A DNA stretch of 64,000 nt from Clostridiales bacterium SIT11 (GTDB lineage Bacteria; Bacillota; Clostridia; Tissierellales; Peptoniphilaceae): contig CYUK01000003.1 of assembly GCA_001299455.1 (NCBI GenBank), positions 1,488,001 to 1,552,000 on the forward strand, in the 5' to 3' direction. Made by a program: the position numbers and the translations under genes. Positions 49,846 to 59,750 of the stretch are shown here, in pieces; within the stretch, counting starts at the first letter, position 1; each line of letters begins with the position of its first letter. The notes under the pieces were generated by a model, which was given only the letters and a program-made list of their open reading frames with translations, was not told the origin of the DNA and did no database searches.

Positions 49846-52800
49846 ATGGGACAATTTAAAGATGTAAAAAAAGTACTTGTATTGGGGTCCGGCCCAATTG
49901 TCATAGGCCAAGGGGCAGAATTTGACTATTCCGGCAACCAAGCCTGCCAAACCTTGAAAGACCATGGCCTGGAAGTGGTCTTAATTAACTCCAACCCAGC
50001 CACCATTATGACCGACCAAGGCATGGCTGATAAAATCTACATTGAGCCCATGACCATAGACGTGGTGGAAAAAATTATTGCCAAGGAAAAACCGGACCAT
50101 TTGATTCCTGGCATGGGAGGACAAACGGGCCTGAACCTGGCTATGGACCTCCATGAAAAGAAGATTTTGGAACAATATGGGGTCAAGGTCCTGGGAACCC
50201 CCATTGAAGGCATTAAGAAGGGGGAAGACCGGGAACTTTTCCGGGAACTCATGGAAGAAATTCATGAACCTCTGATTCCCTCTAAGACAGTAGAAGACCT
50301 CCAAGACGCTTTAGACTATGCAGAAGAACTGGGCTATCCTGTGGTTGTCCGGCCGGCCTTTACCCTGGGAGGAACTGGAGGCGGTATTGCCCAAAGCAAG
50401 GAAGATTTGATTGAAATCGCCACAGGAGGCCTCCACCGGTCCCGGGTCCACCAAGTCCTCATTGAAAAATGTATTACCGGCTGGAAGGAAATTGAATTTG
50501 AAGTCATCCGGGACCATGAAGGCAATAAGATTGTCGTTTGCTCCATGGAAAATATCGATCCTGTAGGGGTCCATACGGGGGACTCCATTGTTGTGGCCCC
50601 CACCCAAACCTTGAGTCCTGTGGAATACAAGATGCTGGTGGATTCTGCCTTCCGAATTATAGATGCCGTAGGAATTGAAGGGGGCTGTAATGTCCAATTT
50701 GCCCTCCATCCCACTTCCTTAAAATATGCAGTCATTGAAATTAACCCCCGGGTCAGCCGGTCCTCGGCCCTGGCTTCCAAGGCTACAGGCTATCCCATTG
50801 CCCGAGTGGCCACCAACATTGCCCTGGGCTACCGTCTAGATGAAATTGAAAACCGGATTACTAAAAAGACCACAGCGGCCTTTGAACCGGTTATTGACTA
50901 TGTCGTGGTGAAAATTCCAAAATGGCCCTTTGATAAATTCTACAATGCCAAGAGACAATTGGGAACGAAGATGATGGCCACAGGGGAAGTTATGGCCATT
51001 GGAAACTCCTTCCAAGCCGCCCTTTTAAAGGGCCTCCGGTCTTTGGAAATTGGAAAGTTCAGCCTGGAACACGAATCTTTAAAGGAAAAATCCCTCCAAG
51101 AACTGAAAAAAGAGGTATTGTCTCCCTCAGATGAGCGGCTCTTTGTTCTGGCAGAACTCTTGCGCCGGGGTTATTCCATTAAACGTCTGGGCCTGGAAAC
51201 AGGGATTGATGAATTCTTCCTCTATGAAATTTCAGATATTGTCCAAACAGAAACAAAATTAAAGGCCATGACCAAGGACGACTTAACAGAAGCCAACCTC
51301 CGAGACCTGAAGAGACGGGGCTTTTCCGATGTGGCCATTGGAAATTTCCTCGGTGTCAGCCCCAAGTTTATTTATGAACTCCGGAAGCTCCACAAGATTA
51401 CCGCTTCCTTTAAGGGTGTAGACACCTGTGCCGGGTCCATTTTAATCGATTCCCCCTACATGTACTCCACCTATGACCAAGTCTCAGAAGAAAAGAAGGT
51501 GGACAAGAAGGGGAAAAAAGTCCTGGTTATAGGGTCCGGTCCCATCCGGATTGGCCAAGGGATTGAATTTGACTACTGCTGCGTCCACTGTGTTCAAACT
51601 TTGAACAAGCTGGGCTATGAAACGATTTTAATGAACAACAACCCAGAAACAGTATCTACAGACTTTGACCTGGCAGATAAGCTCTACTTTGAACCCCTGA
51701 CCATTGAAGACACCCTCAATGTCATTGACCAAGAAGAACCGGACGGAGTCATCCTCCAATTTGGGGGACAAACAGCCATTAAGCTGGCAGACTTCTTCAA
51801 GGAAACAGGAATTCCCATTTGGGGGACCAATCCAGATGCCATTGACCGGGCAGAAGACCGGGAACGCTTTGATGAACTCCTGGAAGACCTGAATATCCTA
51901 AGACCCAAGGGCCACGGCGTTTGGTCTACAGAAGAAGGGAAGAAGATAGCAGAAAACTTAGGCTATCCTGTCCTGGTCCGGCCATCCTATGTCCTAGGGG
52001 GCCAAGGCATGGAAATTTGCTATGGGGAAAAACAATTGGCCTATTATTGTGACCGGGCCTTTGACAAGGACCCAAAAAATCCCATCCTCATTGACCAATA
52101 TATTGACGGCATGGAAATTGAAGTGGACGCCCTTTGCGACGGAGAAGACATCTTAGTCCCCGGCATTATGGAACACTTGGAAAGAGCCGGTATCCACTCC
52201 GGAGACTCCATCTCCATCTACCCGACCAAGGATATTTCCAAGGAAAAGAAGGAAGAAATTGTTGAAGAAACCAAAAAGATTGCCCTCAACCTGGGGGTTA
52301 TCGGCTTGGTGAACATCCAATATATCCTAAAGAACGACCAACTCTATATTATTGAAGTGAACCCCCGGTCCTCCCGGACAGTTCCCTACCTGTCCAAGGT
52401 AACCACCATCCCCATGGTGGATGTGGCCACTCAACTGATTCTTGGGGAAAAATTAAAAGACCTTCCCTATGGGACCGGCCTCTATCCAGAAGGTAAGTTA
52501 ATTTGTGCCAAGATTCCTGTCTTTTCTACAGATAAACTCCAACAAGTGGAAGCAGGACTGGGGCCGGAAATGCGGTCTACCGGAGAAAACTTGGGTGTAG
52601 GCCTGAGCCGGGAAGAAGCCCTGGCCAAGGGCTTTGTCGCCACAGGCATGGACCTTTCCAATAAAAAACGCCGGGTCCTAGTAACCCTAGGAGACAAGGA
52701 CAAGGAGGAATTAAAAGACTCCATCCTAGTCATGAAGGACCTGGGCTACAGCTTTGCCGCAACGGAAAATACCAAGGCCTTCTTGGAAGACCTGGGAATC

Positions 52801-53070
52801 CAGGCAGAACACATCCGGAAGATTGGGGAAGCCTACCCCACCATCCTAGATGAAATTAAGGAAGGAAAGTTTGACCTGGTTATTAACACCCCCACCAAGG
52901 GTGGCGATGCCAAGAGAGACGGCTTTATGATTCGCCGGGCCGCCATCGAATCCGATGTGGAACTTTTGAGTAACGTAGACAAGGCCAAGGCCCTAGTGGA
53001 AATCCTCCAAGAAAACACCTTGAAGGAAGGAATTGACCTCTATGAACTCAATGACTTTGGCAAGTATTAA
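49846..53070 (+). CDS. carB: Carbamoyl phosphate synthase large subunit
   Basis: 1074 residues with two ATP-grasp halves: [20 protein letters not shown] and [20 protein letters not shown] start the paired carboxyphosphate and carbamoyl phosphate domains, GGTGGGIAQ and GGQGMEICY mark the grasp loops, and an MGS-like allosteric domain ends the protein. The ATG at 49846 follows GGAGG, one base after the carA stop; a TTG twelve bases earlier is not needed. It makes carbamoyl phosphate for pyrB, probably from ammonia given carA. Confidence 0.97.
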   Translation: MGQFKDVKKVLVLGSGPIVIGQGAEFDYSGNQACQTLKDHGLEVVLINSNPATIMTDQGMADKIYIEPMTIDVVEKIIAKEKPDHLIPGMGGQTGLNLAMDLHEKKILEQYGVKVLGTPIEGIKKGEDRELFRELMEEIHEPLIPSKTVEDLQDALDYAEELGYPVVVRPAFTLGGTGGGIAQSKEDLIEIATGGLHRSRVHQVLIEKCITGWKEIEFEVIRDHEGNKIVVCSMENIDPVGVHTGDSIVVAPTQTLSPVEYKMLVDSAFRIIDAVGIEGGCNVQFALHPTSLKYAVIEINPRVSRSSALASKATGYPIARVATNIALGYRLDEIENRITKKTTAAFEPVIDYVVVKIPKWPFDKFYNAKRQLGTKMMATGEVMAIGNSFQAALLKGLRSLEIGKFSLEHESLKEKSLQELKKEVLSPSDERLFVLAELLRRGYSIKRLGLETGIDEFFLYEISDIVQTETKLKAMTKDDLTEANLRDLKRRGFSDVAIGNFLGVSPKFIYELRKLHKITASFKGVDTCAGSILIDSPYMYSTYDQVSEEKKVDKKGKKVLVIGSGPIRIGQGIEFDYCCVHCVQTLNKLGYETILMNNNPETVSTDFDLADKLYFEPLTIEDTLNVIDQEEPDGVILQFGGQTAIKLADFFKETGIPIWGTNPDAIDRAEDRERFDELLEDLNILRPKGHGVWSTEEGKKIAENLGYPVLVRPSYVLGGQGMEICYGEKQLAYYCDRAFDKDPKNPILIDQYIDGMEIEVDALCDGEDILVPGIMEHLERAGIHSGDSISIYPTKDISKEKKEEIVEETKKIALNLGVIGLVNIQYILKNDQLYIIEVNPRSSRTVPYLSKVTTIPMVDVATQLILGEKLKDLPYGTGLYPEGKLICAKIPVFSTDKLQQVEAGLGPEMRSTGENLGVGLSREEALAKGFVATGMDLSNKKRRVLVTLGDKDKEELKDSILVMKDLGYSFAATENTKAFLEDLGIQAEHIRKIGEAYPTILDEIKEGKFDLVINTPTKGGDAKRDGFMIRRAAIESDVELLSNVDKAKALVEILQENTLKEGIDLYELNDFGKY

Positions 53071-53098
53071 AAAATAAGTGGAAAGAGATAGACGAAAA

Positions 53099-53144
53099 AA
53101 AGAAGAGGCTAGATGAAAAAGTCTAGTCTCTTCTTTCGTTTTGT
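53099..53144 (+). terminator. Terminator of the pyr operon
   Basis: AAAGAAGAGGCTAGA pairs with TCTAGTCTCTTCTTT around TGAAAAAG, followed by CGTTTT. Confidence 0.85.
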
Positions 53145-53303
53145 ATGAAAAAATAGGATAGCTTAAAGGGATTAGCTGGCAGCAGGCACAATATACTTTA
53201 TTTTCCCTGGAATAGGATCAACTCTGTGGACTAAACCCTCCCCCATACCACAGAAAAGATATTTTTAAAGATAAAAATAGTTTTTAAGCCCATGTTTTCC
53301 ATA

Positions 53304-53332
53304 TTGACCCCCTTTGATGAAGGTGTCATAAT
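53304..53332 (+). promoter_or_regulatory. Promoter of secreted unknown protein
   Basis: -35 TTGACC (53304-53309), 17-base spacer, -10 CATAAT (53327-53332). The rest of 53145-53303 shows nothing recognisable. Confidence 0.65.
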
Positions 53333-53383
53333 AAAAGAAGATAGAAGATATCAATTAAAGTCATTATAAGTGAAGGGGGTAGC

Positions 53384-54055
53384 ATGAAAATAAAATATCC
53401 TGGGTTTAAAAAATATGTCCTCATTTTCACTTGTTTACTCCTGATTTTCTGTAACCAGATTTCTTTTGCACAAGACATGGCTCCTAATGAAGACTTTAAG
53501 CCAGAGGACATTGTAGCTGGTGAAAAGATTACTGAGGGACGTGGTTATTTTATGAAAAAAGAGGAAGCACAAAGAGAGTATATAAAGGAAAAAGAGCTTG
53601 AAGAAGACCTGGCCTTAAACTCTGAAGAAATGCAGTTAATGAATGCCATAAAGACTGAAGTGAACAGTAGAAGAATATATAATGGAGTAAACAGAAGAAT
53701 CTCTTTTATTGAATACAACGAGACGCAAGACCCAATCACCCGAACAGTAGATGCAAGAACAAACATACCAGTATCTACTACAGCTGGAGCAAGGAGATCT
53801 GAAGCAGTTCGTAGGGTGAAAGCTATTTTTGGACTAGATGTAAATAAAAATGCACCAAAGTCACATCCTAGAGAGATAACGATTCAACCTGGAAAAATGT
53901 TCTATATAACATTTACACCTAAAATGGTGGAGGTAAGGGGGAAACGCCTGTATTCTCTTTCTCATGGGACATTCAAATGGGAAAATTTTACAAGCCATCT
54001 ACCCTGTGCAACAAATGGGCAAGAAAATGGAAATATTTATTATATTGTGAAATAA
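53384..54055 (+). CDS. Secreted protein of unknown function, AT-rich
   Basis: 223 residues. A signal peptide (YVLIFTCLLLIFCNQISFA) is followed by an acidic, helical stretch (EEAQREYIKEKELEEDLALN) and a basic middle, then a beta-rich end (ITIQPGKMFYITFTP, GTFKWENF). GAAGGGGG precedes the ATG. No family is recognised. Codons (aga, ata, aca) differ from the flanking carB and peptidase genes, so it may be acquired. It has its own promoter and terminator. Confidence 0.65.
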   Translation: MKIKYPGFKKYVLIFTCLLLIFCNQISFAQDMAPNEDFKPEDIVAGEKITEGRGYFMKKEEAQREYIKEKELEEDLALNSEEMQLMNAIKTEVNSRRIYNGVNRRISFIEYNETQDPITRTVDARTNIPVSTTAGARRSEAVRRVKAIFGLDVNKNAPKSHPREITIQPGKMFYITFTPKMVEVRGKRLYSLSHGTFKWENFTSHLPCATNGQENGNIYYIVK

Positions 54056-54071
54056 GTGCATACAAGAAAAG

Positions 54072-54107
54072 CTAAAAAAGGGGGATGGATTCCATCCTCT
54101 TTTTTAG
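54072..54107. terminator. Terminator after secreted unknown protein
   Basis: CTAAAAAAGAGGATGG-type arms pair around ATT (CTAAAAAAG..GGATGG with CCATCCTCTTTTTTAG). The A and T runs at both ends allow action in either direction. Confidence 0.8.
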
Positions 54108-54150
54108 TGTAAAATCAAGGAGTAAGATTTTAAATTACCAAGGGATGGGC

Positions 54151-54156
54151 TATAAT
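54151..54156 (+). promoter_or_regulatory. Putative -10 element of M42 peptidase gene
   Basis: TATAAT with a weak TTTTAA 17 bases upstream (54128-54133). Confidence 0.45.
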
Positions 54157-54183
54157 AGATAAAGATGGAAAGGACGTGTGGAT

Positions 54184-55197
54184 ATGATTGAAGAGATTGT
54201 GAAAAATTTAGAGTGGCTTTGTAAAACTCCCAGCCCTACAGGTTTTACGGGAAAGATTTTACAGGAAATCCGGGACAGGTTTCCTGGTGTCCAATGGAGG
54301 CAGACCAAGAAGGGGACTCTTATTGGGAAGGTGGAAGGCCAAGGTCCAGCCCAGGCCCTTTCCTGTCATATTGACAGCCTGGGCCTGATGGTCCAAGAAA
54401 TTAAGGAAAATGGCCGCCTGGGCCTGTCTATGCTGGGAGGCTATCCCATGGCCTATGTAGACCAGGAAAATGTCCTGGTCCATACCCTGGAAGGGAAGGC
54501 CTATGAGGGGACTGTCCGCCTGGAGGATCCGGCTGTCCATGCCAGCAAAAATGCGGAAAAAAATGACCGAACTCTGGAGACCATGGAAGTGGTCCTGGAC
54601 TATGATGTGAAAACTAGGGAAGATGTGGAAAAACTGGGGATTTTAAATGGAGATTATATTTCCCTGGACCCTCGCTTCCGCCGGGCAGGGGATGGCTATA
54701 TTAAGAGCCGCCACCTGGACGACAAGGCCTCGGCAGCTATTTTACTCAGTCTTTTAAATCATGAAAAGGACTTTGACCACCCGACCTTTTATGTGGTTTT
54801 TTCCTGCTACGAAGAAGTGGGCCATGGAGCCTGTGGTTTGGGTCTAGAAGAGATTGAAGATTTTATAGCTGTGGACATGGGTGTCATTGGGAAAAAACTT
54901 GGAGCCAATGAAAGGGAAGTTTCTATTTGTAGGAAGGATTCTTCCGGGCCCTATGACTATAATTTGACCAAGGAACTCATTGACCTGGCCCGGGAAAAGG
55001 GTCTGCCCTTTGCTACAGATGTCTACCCCTACTATGGGTCTGATGCTTCGGCAGCCCGGTCTTCCGGTTTGGACGCTCGTTTTGCCCTAATCGGTCCTGG
55101 GGTTGCTTCCAGTCATGGCTATGAGCGGACCCACGAAAAGGGGCTTCTGGCCACCTACCAACTTTTACAAGCCTACCTGGAAGCCAAGAAGGCTTAG
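54184..55197 (+). CDS. M42 family metallopeptidase (glutamyl aminopeptidase/TET type)
   Basis: Di-metal aminopeptidase, 337 residues, degrading peptides in the cytosol. Metal and catalytic residues lie in SCHIDSLGLMV, RHLDDKASAA, CYEEVGHGACG and VDMGVIG. The ATG at 54184 lies nine bases after AAAGGA; the GTG at 54178 lies too close to it. It fits the amino-acid-using lifestyle suggested by ald. The next gene starts 47 bases later. Confidence 0.92.
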   Translation: MIEEIVKNLEWLCKTPSPTGFTGKILQEIRDRFPGVQWRQTKKGTLIGKVEGQGPAQALSCHIDSLGLMVQEIKENGRLGLSMLGGYPMAYVDQENVLVHTLEGKAYEGTVRLEDPAVHASKNAEKNDRTLETMEVVLDYDVKTREDVEKLGILNGDYISLDPRFRRAGDGYIKSRHLDDKASAAILLSLLNHEKDFDHPTFYVVFSCYEEVGHGACGLGLEEIEDFIAVDMGVIGKKLGANEREVSICRKDSSGPYDYNLTKELIDLAREKGLPFATDVYPYYGSDASAARSSGLDARFALIGPGVASSHGYERTHEKGLLATYQLLQAYLEAKKA

Positions 55198-55244
55198 ACT
55201 GAGAAAAGGAGAAAGTAGATGATGAACAAGGAAAGGATGATTCT

Positions 55245-56708
55245 GTGGAACTAGGAGGACAAAGACAGAATAAAGGCATAACCTGGGGGGACCTCTTGTT
55301 TTTAATGGTTTTGAGTTTCGGAATTTGTCTTTTTTATTATCCCAGGCTTAGCCATCCCACCTGGGAAATGTATGATTCCTGGCGGCAGTCGGACACCCTG
55401 GCCATGGCCAGGAATATGTTAAAAACAGGAAACTTTTTTAAGCCTATGCTTAACTATGATGGCTTAAAGGGAAATTATGTTCAATTAGAGCTCCCTATTT
55501 TACCAGCCCTGACCTGTCTTTTACTCCCTACAGGCCTGGATATCCACTACCTGGCCCGGGCTATTTCCATGGTCTTTTATCTGGCTTCCTGTATTTATTT
55601 TTACCTTCTGGCCAACCAACTCTTTTCCAAGGGAGCCAGTCGTTTTGCCAGTTTATTTTATGTCCTGGCTCCCTTGACCCTCAAGTATGGCCGGGCCATT
55701 ATGCCGGAATCCCTGGTCCTCTGCTTTTTTATAGGAAGTCTCTATCATCTTTATCGCTTTCATGAGTCTGGGTCCCTGGTCCAGTTCTATTTAACGGGAA
55801 TCTTCACTTCCCTGACCATTTTACAGAAAATTCCTGGCGCCTTTACCGGTCTCTTGATTTTATATGTGGTCTTTAAAAAGTGGGGCTTCAAAAAGACCTT
55901 CAAAAGCCCCCATACCTATATTTTTGGCCTAATTAGCCTGGGCCTGCCCCTTCTTTATTTTTACCAGGCCTCCCAAAATTCGACAACCAACTATGTCAAT
56001 GGAATCGCCAGCCTGGGGATTTTTGGGTCCAAAAACTTAAGAGCCTTTTTTCTAGGAGGCCTAGATTTTTTAAGGGCCAGCTACAAGACGACCTTTAGTC
56101 CTGTCCTCCTGGTCCTGGCAGGCCTTGGCCTCCTCCTGACCCTCTACCATCGAAGGGACTTTCTTTTAGGGCTATTTTTGGCCTACAGCCTGGAACTTAT
56201 TTTTATTGTTTTTTCCATTAAATTCCAGTACTACATGGTCTTTCATGTGGTGGTCCTGGCCCTCTTGGCCGGGGAATATTTTAATTATTTTTCCTATAGT
56301 AAGTACAAGTTTATTACCTTTATTTGTAGCCTCCTGGTTCTGGTCCATGGCTACTACGGAATCAAAGACTACCTGGCCATGACTAAGGTTAATGAAAAGT
56401 TGGACAGGGAAATTCATGCTCTCCAAGAAAAGGAATATTTAAAAGATAAAGTGGCCATTAACGGGGCCAATCCCATTTACCTCAATGGGATTTTAAGCTA
56501 TGGCTACCGGGCAGATGTCCCCCAAATTCGGGACTATCCCTGGGAACCTGAAGCCCAAATTGCCTTCTTTAAAGACCAAGGTGTCCGCTATTATGTCTCC
56601 ATTAAAGACCAGGCCCGGGAAGACTATGACCGCTATTATATGGACCGGTTTCAAGTCATTGATCAGGGGCCGGACTTCAGTATTTACGACTTAGAAAGAC
56701 AAAAATGA
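55245..56708 (+). CDS. PMT/ArnT-like membrane glycosyltransferase (GT39-type)
   Basis: 487 residues with about ten membrane helices. The first loop carries the acidic motif region WEMYDSWRQSDTLAMARNM and later NYVQLELPILPALTCLL, typical of lipid-linked-sugar transferases of the GT-C fold. A C-terminal extracytoplasmic domain of about 90 residues follows. A GTG at 55245 is preceded by AAAGGA; no ATG is available in frame. It probably decorates a wall polymer or surface protein outside the membrane; the acceptor is unknown. Confidence 0.78.
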   Translation: MELGGQRQNKGITWGDLLFLMVLSFGICLFYYPRLSHPTWEMYDSWRQSDTLAMARNMLKTGNFFKPMLNYDGLKGNYVQLELPILPALTCLLLPTGLDIHYLARAISMVFYLASCIYFYLLANQLFSKGASRFASLFYVLAPLTLKYGRAIMPESLVLCFFIGSLYHLYRFHESGSLVQFYLTGIFTSLTILQKIPGAFTGLLILYVVFKKWGFKKTFKSPHTYIFGLISLGLPLLYFYQASQNSTTNYVNGIASLGIFGSKNLRAFFLGGLDFLRASYKTTFSPVLLVLAGLGLLLTLYHRRDFLLGLFLAYSLELIFIVFSIKFQYYMVFHVVVLALLAGEYFNYFSYSKYKFITFICSLLVLVHGYYGIKDYLAMTKVNEKLDREIHALQEKEYLKDKVAINGANPIYLNGILSYGYRADVPQIRDYPWEPEAQIAFFKDQGVRYYVSIKDQAREDYDRYYMDRFQVIDQGPDFSIYDLERQK

Positions 56709-56740
56709 GAAAGTAGGAAATTTGAGGAAAGCTCCACGTC

Positions 56741-56769
56741 TTGAGGGATTCCTTAAAAAGTGGTAAGAT
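56741..56769 (+). promoter_or_regulatory. Promoter of tautomerase gene
   Basis: -35 TTGAGG (56741-56746), 17-base spacer, -10 TAAGAT (56764-56769). Confidence 0.6.
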
Positions 56770-56799
56770 AGGTTGAGAAAAAAAGAAGGAGGTTTTAAG

Positions 56800-56967
56800 A
56801 TGCCCTTTATCCATGTAGAATTAGTGGAAGGCCGGTCAGATGAAGCCAAGAAAAAAATGGCTGAAGATATTATTAACACTGTCCATGCCAATGCAGGTGC
56901 TCCAAAAGAACACATTCATGTGATTTTTCAAGATATGAAAAAGACAGACTACATTAACCACGAATAA
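56800..56967 (+). CDS. 4-oxalocrotonate tautomerase-like protein
   Basis: 55-residue tautomerase fold. After loss of Met the N-terminus is the catalytic proline of PFIHVELVEGRS, and HIHVIFQDM is the second family block. AGGAGG precedes the ATG at 56800; the longer frame from 56773 would bury the proline and is rejected. The substrate is unknown, as usual in this family. Confidence 0.9.
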   Translation: MPFIHVELVEGRSDEAKKKMAEDIINTVHANAGAPKEHIHVIFQDMKKTDYINHE

Positions 56968-56980
56968 AAACAAAGAAGAA

Positions 56981-57006
56981 AGACTCCCCTGGGGGAGCCT
57001 TTTTTT
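56981..57006. terminator. Terminator between tautomerase and znuB
   Basis: GACTCCCC pairs with GGGGAGCC, with T7 on the plus strand. The converging znu operon may also use it. Confidence 0.8.
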
Positions 57007-57034
57007 GTAGGATGGAATTTTCTTAAGAAAAGTC

Positions 57035-57847
57035 CTAGACCCTGGATTTCTTTTTCAGCTTGAGGAAGGCAAAGATGAGGAAGAAGAAAAAGAGGGCTGA
57101 AAGGACAAAGCTTCCTCCTGGTTTTAGGCCGAAGTGGTAGGAGAGAAGGAGGCCCGTCACCATATTTAAAATCCCTAAGAGGATGGAGGACCGGTAAACA
57201 GACCGGTAGGACCGGGCAAAGAGGAGGGAGGTGGCCACTGGAAGGACCAGGAGGGAGGAAACCATGAGGGCCCCAACAATTTTACAGGCCAGGGCAATAA
57301 TCAGAGCGGAAAGAATGGTAAAGGCGGTTTCAATTTTTTTTACGGGAACGCCGGAAATTCGTGCCAGGCTGGGGCTAATGGAAATAGAAAGGAGGGCCTG
57401 GTAGTAGTAGAGGGAAAAACCCATAACCAGGAAAAAGCTTAAGGTGACCAGGCCTAGGTCCAGGCTGGAGACTGTGGTAATGGATCCGAAAAGGTAGGAG
57501 GAAAATTGAGCTCCTCCCTTGGAAAAGTCTGACAGGACAGAGGCCAGGCCCAGGCCTGTAGAGGTGACCAGGGCTGTGGCCATATCGCCAAATTGGGGAA
57601 AGTGTCGGCGGAAGAAGTCCATGGAGAGCCCGGCAAAGACGGTAATTCCCAGGGCCCCTAGGACAGGGTCAAAACCCAAGAGGAGACCTAGGGCCACACC
57701 GGCCAGGGAGGCATGGGAAAGGGCATCCCCCACCATGGAGGTCCTTCTGTGGACCATAATCAGGCCCAGGGCAGGGAGCATGACAGCTAAAAGAAGGCCG
57801 ACAAAAAAGGCTTTTTGCATAAAGGGATAGGATAAAAAATCAAACAT
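57035..57847 (-). CDS. znuB: Zinc/manganese ABC transporter permease
   Basis: 270-residue permease with about eight membrane helices, starting FDFLSYPFMQKAFFVGLLLA and containing MVGDALSHASLAGVALG, the family's conserved loop. It overlaps the ATPase gene by eight bases. Zinc preference is inferred from the histidine-rich binding protein in the same operon. Confidence 0.9.
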   Translation of the reverse strand: MFDFLSYPFMQKAFFVGLLLAVMLPALGLIMVHRRTSMVGDALSHASLAGVALGLLLGFDPVLGALGITVFAGLSMDFFRRHFPQFGDMATALVTSTGLGLASVLSDFSKGGAQFSSYLFGSITTVSSLDLGLVTLSFFLVMGFSLYYYQALLSISISPSLARISGVPVKKIETAFTILSALIIALACKIVGALMVSSLLVLPVATSLLFARSYRSVYRSSILLGILNMVTGLLLSYHFGLKPGGSFVLSALFFFFLIFAFLKLKKKSRV

Positions 57848-58496
57848 GGCAGATCCTTCCTTGGTCTAAGAGGTAGGTTTTGACCCCGTCCAGGTCCTGG
57901 AAGATGGGGTCGTGGCTAATGAGGAGGATGGTCTTTTTCTCTTTCTTGTGGAGCCTTTCCAAGATATCCTTAAAGTCTTGGAGGTGGTCCTGGTCCAGGC
58001 CCACACTGGGCTCGTCAAATAAAATGAGGTCAGGGTCCCCTACCAGGGCTCGGGCAATATAGGCCCTTTGCCTTTGGCCCCCAGAAAGGTCCCGGACAGG
58101 TTTGTGGATTTCCTCTTCCAGGCCCAGTTTTCTCAAGATTTCCTTGGCCCTTTCAAGAGAGGCTCTGCCAGGCCGGTGGAAGGGGCCAAAGTCCTTGTAA
58201 AGGCCTAGAGTGACCAGCTCCAGACAGGTAATGGGAAAGGCCAGGCCCATGTCCTCCTTCTTTTGAGGGACATAAGCCTGGCGACTTAAATCTTTTTTCT
58301 TGTCTTGGCCAAAAAGGGCAATGGTCCCCTTGTAGGGGATTTCTTCTAAAATACACTTTAAAAGAGTGGACTTGCCGGACCCATTTTCTCCAAGGAGGAG
58401 GACGAAGTCCCCTTCTTGGATACTTAAGTTCAGGTCCTGTAAAACTGGCTGGCCCTGGTAGCCTGCAGAGAGGTTTTTAATTTCCAGCAGACTCAT
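57840..58496 (-). CDS. znuC: Zinc/manganese ABC transporter ATP-binding protein
   Basis: 218-residue ABC ATPase with Walker A GENGSGKST, signature LSGGQRQR, Walker B LILFDEPSVGLD and H-loop LLISHD. It sits between the binding protein and permease genes and powers import. It overlaps znuA by four bases. Confidence 0.93.
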   Translation of the reverse strand: MSLLEIKNLSAGYQGQPVLQDLNLSIQEGDFVLLLGENGSGKSTLLKCILEEIPYKGTIALFGQDKKKDLSRQAYVPQKKEDMGLAFPITCLELVTLGLYKDFGPFHRPGRASLERAKEILRKLGLEEEIHKPVRDLSGGQRQRAYIARALVGDPDLILFDEPSVGLDQDHLQDFKDILERLHKKEKKTILLISHDPIFQDLDGVKTYLLDQGRICHV

Positions 58497-59464
58497 AGCC
58501 CAAGACTTTCTGCAATATTTTCCAAGTTCATTTTCATTAAATCTTGGTAGTGGTCTCCTTCTTTCACCTGAGTTTCCATGGTGGCCAAGGGAAGAAGGTT
58601 GACTCCAGCTTCATCAGCAATGACCTGGCCTGCCTTGGGAGAGGCTCCATATTCGTAGAAAATAGCCTTGACTTGGAATTTTTTACAGGCTTCAATGGCC
58701 TCTTGGACTGTCTTTAAGTCTGGCTCATCCAGGGAAGTTAAGCCTTGGAGGGGGTATTGGCTGAGACCAAAGTCCCGGCCCAGGTAGGCAAAGGCTTGGT
58801 GGGGGACAATAAAGGTTTTTTGGGGGGCCTTGGCAAATTTTTCCTGGTAGTCCTTGATGAGACCTTCCAAGCTTTCCTTGACTTGGTCCGCATTTTTTTG
58901 GTAGTCCTCCTTGTGGTCTGGATTTAAACTTTGGGCTTCTTTTGTAATCGTGTCCAGGAAGTGGATGGCATTTTTAGGCCCTAAAAAAGTATGGGGGTCA
59001 TAGGCCAAGTCGCCGTGGTCATGGCCATCATGGTCATGGTCGGCTTCTTCATGATGGTGGTCATGGTCCGCATCCTCATGGTCGTGGTCATGGTCGGCAG
59101 GAATTAGGTCTAGGCCTTGGCTAAGGTCAATAATCTTCAGGTCAGGAAGGCTATCCTTGACCTTGGGCAGCCAGGATTCCAGGCCGGCGCCGTTGACAAT
59201 GAGACATTTTGCCTCGGATAAATCTTTTAAGTCTTTGGCAGAAGGTTCCCAGTCGTGGACCTCCTTGTCTTTAGGCATAAGGGACCGGACTTCCATGGTG
59301 TCTCCCACAACCTGTTGGGTCAGGTCTTGGATGGGGAAAAAGGAAGTATAAATGACAGACTTTTCTGGCCCCTGGCTTTGACTTTTTGTCTCTGTATTGC
59401 CGGCTTGGCAGGCAACTAAAAAAATAAGGGCTAAAAGTAAACTGATTTTCTTTAAATAATTCAA
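58493..59464 (-). CDS. znuA: Zinc-binding lipoprotein of metal ABC transporter
   Basis: 323 residues. Lipobox LVAC with lipidated Cys19; metal ligands His70 (EVHDWEPS) and His158 (DPHTFLGP), and HQAFAYLGRDFGL further on. A loop at about residues 124-151 holds a dense run of His and Asp (DHDHDHED and DHDHDGHDH), as in zinc-specific ZnuA/AdcA proteins. The start is TTG at 59464, with AAAGGAG eleven bases upstream. First gene of znuA-znuC-znuB; an operator-like inverted repeat covers its promoter. Confidence 0.93.
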   Translation of the reverse strand: MNYLKKISLLLALIFLVACQAGNTETKSQSQGPEKSVIYTSFFPIQDLTQQVVGDTMEVRSLMPKDKEVHDWEPSAKDLKDLSEAKCLIVNGAGLESWLPKVKDSLPDLKIIDLSQGLDLIPADHDHDHEDADHDHHHEEADHDHDGHDHGDLAYDPHTFLGPKNAIHFLDTITKEAQSLNPDHKEDYQKNADQVKESLEGLIKDYQEKFAKAPQKTFIVPHQAFAYLGRDFGLSQYPLQGLTSLDEPDLKTVQEAIEACKKFQVKAIFYEYGASPKAGQVIADEAGVNLLPLATMETQVKEGDHYQDLMKMNLENIAESLGL

Positions 59465-59483
59465 GATGATGTCGTCTCCTTTG

Positions 59484-59529
59484 TGTTAGATTTCGTATTT
59501 TATTCTAACAGAGGAAGAGGAAAAGTCAA
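59484..59529 (-). promoter_or_regulatory. Promoter and operator of the znu operon
   Basis: Minus strand: -35 TTGACT (59524-59529), 16-base spacer, -10 TAGAAT (59502-59507). A perfect inverted repeat TGTTAGA-N13-TCTAACA (59484-59510) covers the -10, placed to block transcription. Fur/Zur-type metal repressors bind such sites, but this sequence does not match a consensus I know. Confidence 0.65.
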
Positions 59530-59725
59530 GGGGATAAATAAAAATAATTTCCATGTATTGGAATAAAAGAAGAAAATGGGGAAATATATGAATGCTTATA
59601 CATATTATTAAATACACATATTTAAAGGGATTAAGAATGATGGCATCTTTTTCCAAGAAAAAAGTAAATAGAAATAAGACTCATTAAGTAAGTGTAAGGC
59701 AAAGTAAACGAAAGACAAAAGTCTA

Positions 59726-59734
59726 TGGTATAAT
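59726..59734 (+). promoter_or_regulatory. Extended -10 promoter of TIM-barrel/sfsA/cob run
   Basis: TGGTATAAT, followed by AGGAGG and the ATG at 59751. There is no clear -35. The AT-rich stretch 59530-59700 has a small palindrome TTCCATGTATTGGAA (59549-59563); no cobalamin riboswitch is seen. Confidence 0.5.
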
Positions 59735-59750
59735 ATTTTTAGGAGGAATT

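Noticed and set aside
59465-59750. Cobalamin riboswitch ahead of the run ending in cobB-cobQ
   Set aside because: The stretch is AT-rich without the conserved B12-box bases or the expected stem set.
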